Shown piece by piece: positions 27,075 to 37,519 of a stretch of DNA of 64,000 nucleotides (its first letter is position 1; each line of letters opens with the position of its first letter). The notes under the pieces are model-generated. The model worked only from the letters and a program-made list of their open reading frames with translations. It had not been told where the DNA came from and did not search any database. The position numbers were made by a program, and so were the translations under genes. This DNA comes from Roseateles toxinivorans (GTDB lineage: Bacteria > Pseudomonadota > Gammaproteobacteria > Burkholderiales > Burkholderiaceae_C): NCBI RefSeq assembly GCF_004362525.1, contig NZ_SNXS01000001.1, forward strand, positions 730,520-794,519. Reading direction: 5' to 3'.

Positions 27075-27506
27075 TCAGTGGTCAAGCAGCAGCATGCTGC
27101 CCTGCACCGCGCGTATCACATAGGCGCCGGGCGCGGGTGCGTCCTGGCCCTGATAGCGTGCCGTCCAGTTGGCGCCCCGGTAGTGGACGCGTGCCGTGCC
27201 ATCGGCATTCCACGCTTCCACCTGCACCTGGCCGCCGATGTCCAGATTGACGTCCGGATTGGCCTGGGTTGGCAGGGCAGCGGGTTGGCCCCGCCGCACG
27301 AGATACCAGGCAGCCACCGCGCCGCCGCCCACCAGGGCCGCGCTGAGCATTTGCCCCGCCGGACCGGCGCCCAGGTGCGCGGCAATGGCGGCGGCGGCCG
27401 TGCCCAGTGCCAGCATCAAGAGGTAGAAAGTACCCGTGCCCAGCTCGATGGCGATCAGGGCGCCGGTGGCGATCCACCACCAGGTGGTGTCAGCAGTCAT
27501 GTCCAT
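27075..27506 (-). CDS. NfeD family protein
   Basis: A 143-residue protein with two or three N-terminal helices (WIATGALIAIELGTGTFYLLML; a further Ala-rich pair) and a C-terminal OB-fold domain beginning near DIGGQVQVEAW. This is the short NfeD1b type that is nearly always paired with a paraslipin, as here. Two ATGs (codons 1 and 3) are possible. It probably helps localise or regulate the SPFH partner. Confidence 0.9.
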   Translation of the reverse strand: MDMTADTTWWWIATGALIAIELGTGTFYLLMLALGTAAAAIAAHLGAGPAGQMLSAALVGGGAVAAWYLVRRGQPAALPTQANPDVNLDIGGQVQVEAWNADGTARVHYRGANWTARYQGQDAPAPGAYVIRAVQGSMLLLDH

Positions 27507-27680
27507 GTCGTCTCCCCGTCATCAGTGGCGCTGCCGTCAGTGCCATGATGTTGTCCGCAGTGTAGCGAGCGTGCGCTTTTGCGACAGCTTTTGAAGGCTT
27601 GATCCGTGACAGGCCACAGCCGCCCGCATTGGCCCTACACTTCGCCCCTTTCAATTTTTCCGCCCACCGGAGGCACCCGC

Positions 27681-29945
27681 ATGCTGCGCTTTCGTTTCCC
27701 CATCGTCATCATCGACGAGGACTATCGCTCCGAGAACACCTCGGGTCTGGGCATACGTGCGCTGGCGGAGGCCATCCAGAAGGAGGGCTTCGAGGTGCTG
27801 GGTGCCACCAGCTACGGCGATCTGAGCCAGTTCGCCCAGCAGCAGAGCCGGGCCAGCGCCTTCATCCTGTCGATCGACGACGAGGAGTTCACGCCCGGGC
27901 CGGAGCTTGATCCGGCGGTGCTGTCGCTGCGCAAGTTCATCGAAGAGATACGCTTCAAGAACGCCGACATCCCGATCTATATCTACGGCGAGACGCGCAC
28001 CTCCCAGCATCTGCCCAATGACATCCTGCGCGAGCTGCACGGCTTCATCCATATGTTCGAGGACACGCCGGAGTTCGTGGCCCGCCACATCATCCGCGAG
28101 GCCAAGAGCTATCTGGACGGCCTGGCTCCGCCGTTCTTCAAGGCGCTGATGGACTATGCCCAGGACGGCTCCTACTCCTGGCACTGCCCGGGCCATTCGG
28201 GCGGCGTGGCCTTCCTGAAGAGCCCGGTGGGCCAGATGTTCCACCAGTTCTTCGGCGAGAACATGCTGCGCGCCGACGTCTGCAACGCGGTCGAGGAACT
28301 CGGTCAGCTGCTGGACCATACCGGCCCGGTGGCCGCATCGGAGAAGAATGCCGCCCGCATCTTCAATGCCGACCATTGCTTCTTCGTCACCAACGGCACG
28401 TCAACCTCGAACAAGATGGTCTGGCACCACACGGTGGCGCCGGGCGATGTGGTGGTGGTCGATCGCAACTGCCACAAAAGCATCCTGCACGCCATCATCA
28501 TGACCGGCGCCGTGCCGGTGTTCATGACGCCCACGCGCAACCACTACGGCATCATCGGCCCGATTCCCGAGAGCGAGTTCTCGCCGGAAACGATCAAGAA
28601 GAAGATCGCCAAGAATCCGCTGTTGAAGGGCGTGGACACCAAGAAGATCAAGCCGCGCATCATGACGCTGACGCAGAGCACCTACGACGGTGTGCTCTAC
28701 AACACCGAAACGATCAAGGGCAAGCTCGACGGCTGGATAGACACGCTGCATTTCGACGAAGCCTGGCTGCCCCACGCCGCCTTCCACAACTTCTACGGCA
28801 GCTTCCATGCAATGGGCAAGAACCGCCCGCGCCCGAAGACGGCCATGGTCTATGCCACCCAGTCCACCCACAAGCTGCTGGCCGGCCTCTCCCAGGCCTC
28901 CCAGGTGCTCGTGCAGGACTCGCAGGACGTCAAGCTGGACAAGCATCTGTTCAACGAGGCGTATCTGATGCACACCTCGACCAGCCCGCAGTACTCGATC
29001 ATCGCCAGCTGTGACGTGGCCGCGGCGATGATGGAGCCGCCCGGCGGCACGGCCCTGGTGGAGGAGAGCATCTCCGAGGCCATGGACTTCCGCCGCGCGA
29101 TGCGCAAGGTCGAGAAGGACTACGGCAAGAAGGACTGGTGGTTCAAGGTCTGGGGGCCGGACAAGATCGCGGCCGAGGGCATAGGCAAGCCGGCCGACTG
29201 GATGCTCAAGACCAACGAGAAGTGGCACGGTTTCGGCTCCATCGAGGCCGGGTTCAATATGCTGGACCCGATCAAGTCCACCATCATCACGCCTGGCCTG
29301 GACATGAGCGGCAAGTTCGCCGACACCGGCATTCCGGCGTCCATCGTCACCAAGTTCCTGGCCGAGCACGGCGTGGTGGTCGAGAAGACGGGGCTGTACA
29401 GCTTCTTCATCCTGTTCACCATAGGCATCACCAAGGGCCGCTGGAACACGCTGCTGACGGCGCTGCAGCAGTTCAAGGACGATTACGACAAGAATGCCCC
29501 GCTCTGGCGCATCCTGCCGGAGTTCGTTGCCGCCCAGCCGCGCTACGAGCGCATGGGGCTGAAGGACCTGTGCCAGAGCATCCACGAGGCCTATGCCAAG
29601 GGTGACATCGCCCGGCTGACGACGGACGTGTACCTGTCCGACCTGCAGCCGGCGATGAAGCCCAGCGACGCCTATGCCCATATCGCGCACCGCAAGACCG
29701 AGCGGGTGGAGATCGACAAATTGGAGGGCCGTGTCACCACCGCCTTGCTGACGCCTTACCCGCCCGGCATTCCGCTCCTGATTCCGGGCGAGCGCTTCAA
29801 CAAGAAGATTGTTGAGTACCTGCGCTTCACCCGCGAGTTCAACGACGCCTTCCCGGGTTTCCACACCGATGTACACGGCCTGGTCGAAGAGGCGGTGCCC
29901 GGCGGAGCCTCGCGCTACTACGTCGATTGCGTGCGCGACAGCTGA
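27681..29945 (+). CDS. Biodegradative-type Orn/Lys/Arg decarboxylase
   Basis: 754 residues from ATG 27681, which has GGAGG eight bases upstream; the frame is open to 27606 without conserved sequence. An N-terminal receiver-like wing domain (FPIVIIDEDYRSENTSGL) is followed by the fold-I PLP core: HCPGHSGG, TNGTSTSNKM and the PLP-lysine motif STHKLLAGLSQAS. The C-terminal domain is complete. It decarboxylates arginine, lysine or ornithine to a polyamine precursor; which one cannot be read with certainty. A strong terminator follows. It is not adjacent to the polyamine uptake genes near 57-64 kb. Confidence 0.92.
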   Translation: MLRFRFPIVIIDEDYRSENTSGLGIRALAEAIQKEGFEVLGATSYGDLSQFAQQQSRASAFILSIDDEEFTPGPELDPAVLSLRKFIEEIRFKNADIPIYIYGETRTSQHLPNDILRELHGFIHMFEDTPEFVARHIIREAKSYLDGLAPPFFKALMDYAQDGSYSWHCPGHSGGVAFLKSPVGQMFHQFFGENMLRADVCNAVEELGQLLDHTGPVAASEKNAARIFNADHCFFVTNGTSTSNKMVWHHTVAPGDVVVVDRNCHKSILHAIIMTGAVPVFMTPTRNHYGIIGPIPESEFSPETIKKKIAKNPLLKGVDTKKIKPRIMTLTQSTYDGVLYNTETIKGKLDGWIDTLHFDEAWLPHAAFHNFYGSFHAMGKNRPRPKTAMVYATQSTHKLLAGLSQASQVLVQDSQDVKLDKHLFNEAYLMHTSTSPQYSIIASCDVAAAMMEPPGGTALVEESISEAMDFRRAMRKVEKDYGKKDWWFKVWGPDKIAAEGIGKPADWMLKTNEKWHGFGSIEAGFNMLDPIKSTIITPGLDMSGKFADTGIPASIVTKFLAEHGVVVEKTGLYSFFILFTIGITKGRWNTLLTALQQFKDDYDKNAPLWRILPEFVAAQPRYERMGLKDLCQSIHEAYAKGDIARLTTDVYLSDLQPAMKPSDAYAHIAHRKTERVEIDKLEGRVTTALLTPYPPGIPLLIPGERFNKKIVEYLRFTREFNDAFPGFHTDVHGLVEEAVPGGASRYYVDCVRDS

Positions 29946-29963
29946 GTGCCTGCGCGAGCAATG

Positions 29964-29990
29964 AAAAGGGGCTCCGCGGAGCCCCTTTTT
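29964..29990 (+). terminator. Rho-independent terminator
   Basis: The perfect palindromic hairpin AAAAGGGGCTCC/GGAGCCCCTTTT (29964-29989, centre CGCG) runs into a T-stretch, 19 bp after the decarboxylase stop. Because the stem is A/T-flanked on both sides it could also work for the convergent fabI transcript. Confidence 0.9.
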
Positions 29991-30028
29991 GCCGTCTTTC
30001 CTGCCGCGTGCGGCGAGGAGGGGGCGCT

Positions 30029-30808
30029 TTACCCCTCGGTCAAGGCCACCTTGCTGAAGCCGCCGTCCACATAGGTGATCTCGGCGCTGACGCCGCCGGC
30101 CAGGTCCGACAGCAGAAAGGCCGCGACATTGCCCACGTCTTCTATCGTCACATTGCGGCGTATCGGCGCGCTGGCGGCGAACTGGCTCAGCAGCTTGCCG
30201 AAGTCCTTGATGCCGGAGGCGGCCAGCGTCTTGATCGGGCCGGCCGAAATGCCGTTCACGCGCACGCCCTGGGCGCCCATCGCGTGTGCCAGGTAGCGCA
30301 CGCTGGCTTCCAGCGAGGCCTTGGCTAGCCCCATGGTGTTGTAGTTGGGCACGTAGCGCTCGGCCCCCAGGTAGGACAGGGTCAGTAGCGAGGCGCCGGC
30401 GCGCAGGCGCGGGGCGGCCGCCTTGGCCATGGCCGGGAAGCTGTAGGAAGAGATGTCATGGGCGATGCGGAAGCCCTCGCGGCTCAGGCCGTCCAGGAAA
30501 TTGCCGGCAATGGCTTCGCGCGGTGCGAAACCGATGGCATGCACAAACCCGTCAAACTCGGGCCAGCTCTGCGCCAGGCCCTCGAACAGCGCGGCGATCT
30601 GCTCGTCGCTACCGACGTCGCAATCAAACACCAGCTTGGAGCCGAACTCGGCCGCGAATTCGGTGATGCGGTCCTTGAACCGTTCACCCTGGTAGCTGAA
30701 CGCCAGCTCGGCGCCTTCGCGGTGGCAGGCCTTGGCAATGCCATAGGCAATCGAGCGATTGTTCAGCACGCCGGTGATCAATAGCCGCTTGCCTGCGAGG
30801 AATCCCAT
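30029..30808 (-). CDS. fabI: Enoyl-[acyl-carrier-protein] reductase (NADH)
   Basis: A 259-residue FabI-type SDR that reduces trans-2-enoyl-ACP in the last step of fatty-acid elongation. The start [22 protein letters not shown] matches the family. The catalytic tyrosine/lysine pair is in YNTMGLAKA, and [13 protein letters not shown] forms the substrate loop. Length is typical. AGGAGA lies upstream of the ATG. It is divergent from rimP and convergent with the decarboxylase. Confidence 0.97.
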   Translation of the reverse strand: MGFLAGKRLLITGVLNNRSIAYGIAKACHREGAELAFSYQGERFKDRITEFAAEFGSKLVFDCDVGSDEQIAALFEGLAQSWPEFDGFVHAIGFAPREAIAGNFLDGLSREGFRIAHDISSYSFPAMAKAAAPRLRAGASLLTLSYLGAERYVPNYNTMGLAKASLEASVRYLAHAMGAQGVRVNGISAGPIKTLAASGIKDFGKLLSQFAASAPIRRNVTIEDVGNVAAFLLSDLAGGVSAEITYVDGGFSKVALTEG

Positions 30809-30878
30809 GTCATCTCCTAGATCTGTAAAAATCAGCGGCGGATTCTCGCACGCCCTGGGTGATATTCATGGCGCGATC

Positions 30879-30907
30879 TTGCGGGCACGGTGTTTGCAAG
30901 GTACAAT
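30879..30907 (+). promoter_or_regulatory. Putative sigma-70 promoter of the rimP-nusA-infB operon
   Basis: TTGCGG (30879-30884), a 17-bp spacer and TACAAT (30902-30907) match the sigma-70 consensus in 4 and 5 of 6 positions. Transcription would start near 30914. It lies in the 219-bp fabI/rimP divergent region and points to rimP. Confidence 0.6.
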
Positions 30908-30932
30908 TCCGCTTTCGCTGAGAAGCTGAAAT

Positions 30933-30961
30933 TGGGCGGATTCATCCAGCCCATTTTTTTT
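30933..30961 (+). terminator. Terminator-like hairpin in the rimP leader (possible attenuator)
   Basis: TGGGCGGA (30933-30940) pairs with TCC-A-GCCCA (30945-30953) with one bulged base and a TTCA loop, followed directly by eight T residues (30954-30961). It lies only about 20 nt after the predicted transcription start and about 65 bp before the rimP ATG, so it can only act on the rimP operon transcript. Confidence 0.6.
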
Positions 30962-31027
30962 GGCTGACCGCAAAACAAGCACATTTTTGCTGAACCCATA
31001 GATATCAAGACTGGAACCGCCGGGCGC

Positions 31028-31591
31028 ATGAATTGGCAAGCCGCTGTTGAAACTACCGTGACCGGTCTGGGTTACGACATGGTGGATTGCGAACGCACTC
31101 CAGGGGGCTTGCTGCGTGTCTACATCGACCTCATGCCCCCCGCCCTGGGCGCCGATGGTGAGGCCCTGTACATCACCGTCGAAGACTGCGAGCGCGTCAC
31201 TCGCCAGCTGCAGTATGTGCTCGAGGTCGAGGGCTGCGCTTACGAGCGGCTGGAAGTGTCCTCGCCGGGGCTGGACAGGCCGCTGAAGAAAGCCGCCGAC
31301 TACCTGCGTTTCGCGGGTTCCGAGATTGAATTAACCCTGAAGCTCGCGTTTCAGGGCAAGAAGAAATACCGCGGCCTGTTGTCGGCCGAGGGTGAGGGTT
31401 GGCGCCTCGTGTTCAACGATGGCAAGGTCGATCAAGCATTGGATTTTTCCCTCGATGAAGTGCGTGACGCCCGGCTGGTGCCGGTGATCGACTTCAAGGG
31501 GCGCCGGGCCAAGCCGGCGGCTGGCCCCAAGGGCGCAGCAAACAACGCCGAAGTGGCGGACAACAAGGTTGACGGAGGTCTGGATCAATGA
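31028..31591 (+). CDS. rimP: Ribosome maturation factor RimP
   Basis: A 187-residue protein needed for 30S subunit maturation. The N-terminal domain has [20 protein letters not shown], then [17 protein letters not shown] and the [11 protein letters not shown] motif; the C-terminal SH3-like domain includes KKYRGLL. The Lys/Ala-rich tail is a lineage addition. The ribosome-binding site is weak. It overlaps nusA by ATGA, the classical order in proteobacteria. Confidence 0.95.
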   Translation: MNWQAAVETTVTGLGYDMVDCERTPGGLLRVYIDLMPPALGADGEALYITVEDCERVTRQLQYVLEVEGCAYERLEVSSPGLDRPLKKAADYLRFAGSEIELTLKLAFQGKKKYRGLLSAEGEGWRLVFNDGKVDQALDFSLDEVRDARLVPVIDFKGRRAKPAAGPKGAANNAEVADNKVDGGLDQ

Positions 31592-33066
31592 ATCGCGAAC
31601 TGTTGATGCTGGTGGATGCCATCTCGCGCGAGAAGAATGTCGAGCGTGATGTGGTGTTCGGTGCCGTGGAAGCGGCACTGGCCTCCGCGACCAAGAAGCT
31701 GTATGGCGGCGAGGTCGACATCCGCGTGGCGGTTGACCGCGACACCGGCGTGTACGAAACCTTCCGCCGCTGGCATGTCGTCCCGAACGAAGCCGGTCTG
31801 CAGAATGCCGACGCCGAAATCCTGTTGTTCGAAGCCCAGGAGCAGATTCCCGACATCGAGGTCGAAGACCATATCGAAGAGTCGGTCGAGTCCGTGCCCA
31901 TCGGCCGTATCGGCGCGCAAGCGGCCAAGCAGGTCATCCTGCAAAAGATCCGTGACGCCGAGCGCGAGCAGCTGCTGAACGACTTCCTGTCGCGCGGCGA
32001 GAAGATCTTCGTCGGCACCGTCAAGCGCCTGGACAAGGGCGACATCATCGTCGAGTCGGGCCGCATCGAAGGCCGCCTGAAGCGCAGCGAGATGATCCCC
32101 AAGGAGAATCTGCGCACCGGTGACCGTGTCCGCGCCTTCATGGCCGGCATCGACCCCACCCAGCGCGGTCCGCAGATCATGTTGTCGCGCAGCGCGCCCG
32201 GCTTCATGATCGAGCTGTTCCACCAGGAAGTGCCCGAAATCGAGCAGGGTCTGCTGGAGATCAAGAGCTGCGCGCGGGACGCGGGCAGCCGCGCCAAGAT
32301 CGCCGTGCTGTCACATGACAAGCGCGTCGACCCGATCGGCACCTGCGTCGGCGTGCGCGGTTCGCGCGTCAATGGCGTGACCAACGAGCTGGCCGGCGAG
32401 CGCGTCGACATTGTGCTGTGGTCGGAAGACCCCGCACAGTTTGTGATCGGCGCGCTGGCCCCGGCCAATGTGCAGTCCATCGTGGTGGACGAAGAGCGCC
32501 ACGCGATGGACGTGGTGGTGGACGAGGAAAACCTCGCCATCGCCATCGGTCGCGGTGGTCAGAACGTGCGTCTGGCCTCCGAGCTGACCGGCTGGCGCAT
32601 CAATATCATGACGGCCGAGGAATCGGCCGCCAAACAGGCCGTCGAAAGCGACGCCACCCGCAAGCTCTTCGTCGAGAAACTCGACGTGGACGTGGAAGTG
32701 GCCGAGATCTTGATTGCCGAGGGCTTTACCAGCCTTGAAGAAGTGGCCTATGTCCCGATGCAGGAAATGCTCGAGATAGAAGCCTTCGATGAGGATACCG
32801 TCAACGAGCTTCGCACCCGTGCCAAGGATGCGCTGCTGACGATGGAAATCGCCAAGGAAGAGGCGGTCGAGGAAGTGTCGCAAGATCTGCGTGATCTTGA
32901 GGGCGTGACCAACGAACTGATCTCCAAGCTGGCCGACGGCGGCATCCACACTCGCGACGACCTGGCCGATTTGGCCGTGGACGAGTTGGTCGAATTGTCC
33001 GGCATGGAAGAGGCTGCGGCCCGCACCATGATCATGAAGGCCCGTGAACATTGGTTCACTGCCTGA
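31588..33066 (+). CDS. nusA: Transcription termination/antitermination protein NusA
   Basis: A 492-residue protein: N-terminal RNA polymerase-binding domain, S1 domain near residues 135-200 ([19 protein letters not shown]), then KH1 and KH2 ([34 protein letters not shown]). Two C-terminal acidic helix-hairpin-helix repeats end in [10 protein letters not shown]. It binds elongating RNA polymerase and modulates pausing, termination and antitermination. GGAGG lies inside the end of rimP, ten bases before the ATG. Confidence 0.97.
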   Translation: MNRELLMLVDAISREKNVERDVVFGAVEAALASATKKLYGGEVDIRVAVDRDTGVYETFRRWHVVPNEAGLQNADAEILLFEAQEQIPDIEVEDHIEESVESVPIGRIGAQAAKQVILQKIRDAEREQLLNDFLSRGEKIFVGTVKRLDKGDIIVESGRIEGRLKRSEMIPKENLRTGDRVRAFMAGIDPTQRGPQIMLSRSAPGFMIELFHQEVPEIEQGLLEIKSCARDAGSRAKIAVLSHDKRVDPIGTCVGVRGSRVNGVTNELAGERVDIVLWSEDPAQFVIGALAPANVQSIVVDEERHAMDVVVDEENLAIAIGRGGQNVRLASELTGWRINIMTAEESAAKQAVESDATRKLFVEKLDVDVEVAEILIAEGFTSLEEVAYVPMQEMLEIEAFDEDTVNELRTRAKDALLTMEIAKEEAVEEVSQDLRDLEGVTNELISKLADGGIHTRDDLADLAVDELVELSGMEEAAARTMIMKAREHWFTA

Positions 33067-33134
33067 CCCGCCCGGACCCGCCGCACCGCAACCTGTCGCA
33101 CAGCACCGAACGCACGAAGCAAGGACTTTACACA

Positions 33135-36098
33135 ATGGCAGTGACCACCGTCGCCCAGCTCGCCGCAGAGCTCAACCGCCCTGCGAGCACGCTGCTGGAG
33201 CAACTGCACTCCGCAGGCGTCAAGAAGGCGTCCGAGGCGGATGCCCTGACCGAATCCGACAAGGAGCGGCTGCTGGACTTCCTGCGCACCTCGCACGGCA
33301 CCGCTGCCGGCAGCGAGCGCAAGAAGATCACGCTGACACGCAAGTCCACCAGCGAAATCAAGCAGGCGGACGCGAGCGGCAAGGCCCGCACCATCCAGGT
33401 CGAAGTGCGCAAGAAGCGCACCTTCGTCAAGCGTGATGATGTCGGCGGCGTGACCGAAGAGAGTAGCGAAGCGCCCGAGCAGGATGATGCCGAGTTGCAG
33501 CGCCGCGAAGACGAGGCCAATGCACAGGCCGAGCAACTGCGCATCCAGGAAGAAGAACTGGCGCAGCGCCGCCGCGAACGCGAAGAGGCCGAGGCCCGCG
33601 AACGCGAGGCCGCCGAGGCGCGACGCATCGAGGCCGAAGCCAAAGCTGCTGCCGAAGCTGCCGCGCAGGCCGCTGCTGCCGAAGCGGCTGCCAAGGCCGC
33701 GGCCGAAGCCGCAGCTGCTGCTGCCGTCGCACCGAAGACCGGCACCAAGGCCGGCAGCAGGGCTTCTGCCAAGTCCGCTGGTACGCCGGCCCCGGTGGTC
33801 GCTGCGTCCGCACCGGTGGTCGCAGCGACTGCTCCTGTTGCCGCACCTGCGCCGGTCGAGCCGCCCAAGCCGACGCTGCGCGTGGTCAAGGCCGTCGAGG
33901 TTGTGGCCGAAGAACAGCAGAAGCAGAACGATCTGGCCCGCCGCCGCAAGGCCGCCGAGGACGAAGCCGCCGCGATTCGCGCGATGATGGCTGCGCCCAA
34001 GAAGGTGATGCTGGCCAAGAAGCCCGAAGAACCCAAGCCTGCCGTGGCGCCCGCCGCCGTGGCTGGCAAGGAAGGCATCAAGGGCACGATTCACAAGCCC
34101 AAGGCCGGCGCTCCTGGCACCACCACGACCACCGCCGCCAAGCCTGGCGACAAGGCCGTCAAGTCCGAGAAGCTGTCATCCAGCTGGGCCGACGAAGCGG
34201 CCAAGAAGCGTGCGCTCAAGACCCGTGGTGCGCCGACCACGGCCGGACGTCCGGGTTGGCGTGCGCCCAAGGGCCGCGGCGGCCGTGGCAATGACCGTGA
34301 CAATGGCAATTCGTCGGGCTATGTGGCGCCGAACGAGCCGGTGGTGCAAGAGGTTCATGTGCCTGAAACCATCTCGGTGGCCGATCTGGCACACAAGATG
34401 TCGGTCAAGGCCTCCGAGGTCATCAAGCAGCTGATGAAGCTGGGCCAGATGTGCACCATCAACCAGCAGCTGGACCAGGAAACCGCCATGATTCTGGTGG
34501 AGGAAATGGGCCACAAGGCGCTGGCCGCCAAGCTGGATGATCCGGAAGCGTTCCTGGAAGAGGGCGAGGCCGAGCAGGCGCACGAAGAGCTGCCGCGTGC
34601 ACCGGTGGTCACCGTCATGGGTCACGTTGACCACGGCAAGACCTCGTTGCTGGACTACATCCGCACGGCCCGTGTGGCCGCGGGTGAAGCCGGCGGCATC
34701 ACGCAGCACATCGGCGCCTATCACGTCGACACGCCGCGCGGCATGATCACCTTCCTGGACACCCCGGGTCACGCGGCGTTTACCGCCATGCGTGCCCGTG
34801 GCGCCAAGGCGACCGACATCGTCATCCTGGTGGTGGCGGCGGACGACGGTGTGATGCCGCAGACCAAGGAAGCCATCCACCATGCCAAGGCTGCGGGCGT
34901 GCCCCTGGTCGTGGCGATGAACAAGATGGACAAGCCCGGCATCAACCTGGAGCGCGTCAAGAGCGAGCTGGTGGCCGAACAGGTCGTGCCAGAAGAATTC
35001 GGTGGCGATGTGCCCTTCGTGCCCGTGTCTGCCAAGACCGGTGCCGGCATCGACCAGTTGCTGGAGCAGGTGCTGCTGCAGGCCGAGGTGCTGGAACTGA
35101 CGGCGGCCAAGGACTCCATGGCCAAGGGTCTGGTGATCGAAGCCAAGCTGGACAAGGGCCGCGGCCCTGTGGCCACGGTGCTGGTGCAGTCCGGTACCCT
35201 GAAGCGCGGCGACGTCGTGCTGGCCGGTTCGAGCTATGGCCGCGTGCGCGCCATGCTGGACGAGAACGGCAAGGCGATCCAGTCGGCAGGCCCGTCGATC
35301 CCGGTGGAAATCCAGGGTCTGACCGAAGTGCCGCAGGCCGGTGATGAATTCATGGTGCTGGGCGACGAACGCCGAGCGCGCGAAATCGCCACCTTCCGCC
35401 AAGGCAAGTACCGTGACGTCAAGCTGGCCCGCCAGCAGGCCGCCAAGCTGGAGAACATGTTCGAGAACATGGGCGCCGGCGAAGTGCAGACGCTGCCGTT
35501 GATCTTGAAGGCCGACGTGCAGGGCTCGCAGGAGGCGCTGGCCCAGTCGCTGGTCAAGCTCTCGACCGACGAGGTCAAGGTGCAGATCGTCCATGCGGCG
35601 GTGGGTGGCATCAGCGAGTCGGACGTCAATCTGGCGATCGCCTCCAAGGCCGTCATCATCGGCTTCAACACGCGTGCCGATGCCGGCGCGCGCAAGCTCG
35701 CCGAGCACAACGGCGTCGACATCCGCTACTACAACATCATCTATGACGCTGTGGACGAGATGAAGGCGGCGATGACCGGCATGCTGGCCCCCGAGCAGCG
35801 CGAGGAAGCGATCGGCACGGCCGAGATTCGTACCGTGTTCGTGGCCTCGAAGATCGGTACCGTGGCCGGTTCCATGGTCACCTCGGGCCTGGTGCGCCGT
35901 GGCGCCAAGTTCCGCCTGCTGCGCGAGAACATCGTCATCTACACAGGTGAGGTTGACTCGGTGCGCCGCCTGAAGGACGACGTCAAGGAAGTGGCCGCTG
36001 GTTTCGAGTGCGGTATCAAGCTGAAGAACTACAACGACATCGCCGAAGGCGACCAGCTGGAGTTCTTCGAGGTGAAGGAAGTGGCCCGAACGCTGTAA
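33135..36098 (+). CDS. infB: Translation initiation factor IF-2
   Basis: 987 residues from ATG 33135 (consensus start [14 protein letters not shown]). An IF2 N-terminal domain at residues 1-50 is followed by a long Ala/Glu/Lys/Arg-rich linker to about residue 400. A second IF2-N domain ([16 protein letters not shown]) precedes the G domain with G1 GHVDHGKTS near 496, DTPGH, and NKMD. Domains II, III and IV follow. IF-2 delivers initiator tRNA to the 30S subunit. The open frame upstream to 33051 is not used, because it overlaps nusA and is not conserved. Confidence 0.97.
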   Translation: MAVTTVAQLAAELNRPASTLLEQLHSAGVKKASEADALTESDKERLLDFLRTSHGTAAGSERKKITLTRKSTSEIKQADASGKARTIQVEVRKKRTFVKRDDVGGVTEESSEAPEQDDAELQRREDEANAQAEQLRIQEEELAQRRREREEAEAREREAAEARRIEAEAKAAAEAAAQAAAAEAAAKAAAEAAAAAAVAPKTGTKAGSRASAKSAGTPAPVVAASAPVVAATAPVAAPAPVEPPKPTLRVVKAVEVVAEEQQKQNDLARRRKAAEDEAAAIRAMMAAPKKVMLAKKPEEPKPAVAPAAVAGKEGIKGTIHKPKAGAPGTTTTTAAKPGDKAVKSEKLSSSWADEAAKKRALKTRGAPTTAGRPGWRAPKGRGGRGNDRDNGNSSGYVAPNEPVVQEVHVPETISVADLAHKMSVKASEVIKQLMKLGQMCTINQQLDQETAMILVEEMGHKALAAKLDDPEAFLEEGEAEQAHEELPRAPVVTVMGHVDHGKTSLLDYIRTARVAAGEAGGITQHIGAYHVDTPRGMITFLDTPGHAAFTAMRARGAKATDIVILVVAADDGVMPQTKEAIHHAKAAGVPLVVAMNKMDKPGINLERVKSELVAEQVVPEEFGGDVPFVPVSAKTGAGIDQLLEQVLLQAEVLELTAAKDSMAKGLVIEAKLDKGRGPVATVLVQSGTLKRGDVVLAGSSYGRVRAMLDENGKAIQSAGPSIPVEIQGLTEVPQAGDEFMVLGDERRAREIATFRQGKYRDVKLARQQAAKLENMFENMGAGEVQTLPLILKADVQGSQEALAQSLVKLSTDEVKVQIVHAAVGGISESDVNLAIASKAVIIGFNTRADAGARKLAEHNGVDIRYYNIIYDAVDEMKAAMTGMLAPEQREEAIGTAEIRTVFVASKIGTVAGSMVTSGLVRRGAKFRLLRENIVIYTGEVDSVRRLKDDVKEVAAGFECGIKLKNYNDIAEGDQLEFFEVKEVARTL

Positions 36099-36121
36099 GG
36101 CGGATTTGCCCTCACCCTGCA

Positions 36122-36151
36122 AACCCCGCCTTCTGAAAAGTTGGCGGGGTT
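36122..36151 (+). terminator. Hairpin between infB and rbfA
   Basis: AACCCCGCC (36122-36130) pairs perfectly with GGCGGGGTT (36143-36151), followed by a T/G-rich tail (TGTGTTTGG). It lies 24 bp after infB and 36 bp before the rbfA start. It may be an intra-operon partial terminator or an RNA processing/stability site. Confidence 0.55.
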
Positions 36152-36186
36152 TGTGTTTGGCGGCGGCCCATGCAGAGGAGTACCCC

Positions 36187-36549
36187 ATGCGACATAAACG
36201 AGCTATACCCAACCGCGGTTTCCGCATTGCCGACCAGATCCAGCGCGATCTGGCCGAGTTGATACGCGAGCTGAAGGATCCCCGCATCGGCATGGCCACC
36301 GTGCACGCAGTGGAGGTCACGCCCGACTATGCCCATGCCAAGGTGTTCTTCTCGGTGCTGGTCGGTGACCCGCAGCAGACGCAGGACGCGCTGAACGAGG
36401 CCGCCGGCTATCTGCGCAATGGCCTGTTCAAGCGCCTGCAGATCCATACCGTCCCCACCTTGCACTTCCATTTCGACCGCACCACCGAGCGCGCCGCCGA
36501 GCTGAGCGCGCTGATTGCGCAGGCCAACGCCACGCAAGCCAAGGATTGA
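36187..36549 (+). CDS. rbfA: Ribosome-binding factor A
   Basis: A 120-residue KH-fold protein. ATG 36187 follows GAGGAG and starts the conserved sequence [14 protein letters not shown]-like (here [23 protein letters not shown]). It contains the typical [12 protein letters not shown] and [10 protein letters not shown] phrases. RbfA binds the free 30S subunit and helps 16S rRNA 5'-end maturation. It lies between infB and truB, as usual. Confidence 0.96.
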   Translation: MRHKRAIPNRGFRIADQIQRDLAELIRELKDPRIGMATVHAVEVTPDYAHAKVFFSVLVGDPQQTQDALNEAAGYLRNGLFKRLQIHTVPTLHFHFDRTTERAAELSALIAQANATQAKD

Positions 36550-36562
36550 CCCTTCCCGCACC

Positions 36563-37519
36563 ATGAACGTTGTTCTGTCCGAACGTCGCCCCAGGCAGAT
36601 CCGCCGTGCCCTGCACGGTGTGCTGCTGCTCGACAAGCCCCTGGGCCTGTCGAGCAACGACGCTTTGCAGAAGGCCAAATGGCTGTTGCGCGCCGAGAAG
36701 GCCGGCCACACCGGCACGCTAGACCCCCTGGCCACCGGCCTGCTGCCGCTGTGCTTTGGCGCGGCCACCAAGTTCAGCCAGGTCAGCCTGGACGCCGACA
36801 AGGCCTACACCGCCGTGCTGAAGCTGGGTCAGACGACCAGCACCGCCGATGGCGAGGGCGACGTGCTGAGCACGCGCGAGGTCAACGTCACGCGCGAGCA
36901 GGTCGAAGCGGCCTGCGCCGCGTTTGTGGGCGAGATCGAGCAGGTGCCGCCGATGTATTCGGCGCTGAAGCACGAGGGCAGGGCGCTGTACGAGTACGCC
37001 CGCCAAGGCATCGAGATCGAACGCCCGGCCCGCCAGGTATTGATTCATCGCATTGACATCCTGGCCTGGCAGCATGACCGGCTGGAGATTGCCGTGGTCT
37101 GCAGCAAGGGCACTTACATCCGCACGCTGGCCGAAGACATCGGCGAGCGCCTGGGCTGCGGTGCCCATCTGAGCGCTTTGCGCCGCACGGCCAGCGGCCC
37201 CTTGACGATTGCATCCGCGGTCACGATAGAGGCCCTGACCGAGATGAATGAAACACAGCGCGAAGCCCTGTTGCAGCCGGCGGACAGCCTGCTCAGCGAC
37301 TGGCCGCGCATCAGCCTTGACGACGCCGAAGCCGGTCGCTTTCTGACCGGCCTGCGTCGCCGCGTCGCTGCCGACGATGCACCCCGGGTGCGCGTCTATG
37401 GTCCCCAAACGCACGCCTTCCTGGGCAGCGCGCATATCACCGCTGGCGAGTTGATCGCCGACCGATTGTTGAGTCCCCTGGAGGTGCAGGGCCTCCAACA
37501 TCCCGAAAGTAGTTTATGA
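36563..37519 (+). CDS. truB: tRNA pseudouridine(55) synthase TruB
   Basis: 318 residues from ATG 36563. The catalytic Asp is in [28 protein letters not shown] and [13 protein letters not shown] are further family motifs, and a C-terminal PUA-like domain is present. It makes pseudouridine 55 in the T-loop of tRNAs. It overlaps typA by ATGA. The in-frame extension to 36515 runs into rbfA and is unlikely. Confidence 0.96.
   Translation: MNVVLSERRPRQIRRALHGVLLLDKPLGLSSNDALQKAKWLLRAEKAGHTGTLDPLATGLLPLCFGAATKFSQVSLDADKAYTAVLKLGQTTSTADGEGDVLSTREVNVTREQVEAACAAFVGEIEQVPPMYSALKHEGRALYEYARQGIEIERPARQVLIHRIDILAWQHDRLEIAVVCSKGTYIRTLAEDIGERLGCGAHLSALRRTASGPLTIASAVTIEALTEMNETQREALLQPADSLLSDWPRISLDDAEAGRFLTGLRRRVAADDAPRVRVYGPQTHAFLGSAHITAGELIADRLLSPLEVQGLQHPESSL

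Noticed and set aside
34176-36320. 714-codon open frame on the minus strand
   Set aside because: Antisense to infB. It is His/Gly/Leu-rich mirror coding without recognisable motifs, while infB is clearly real.
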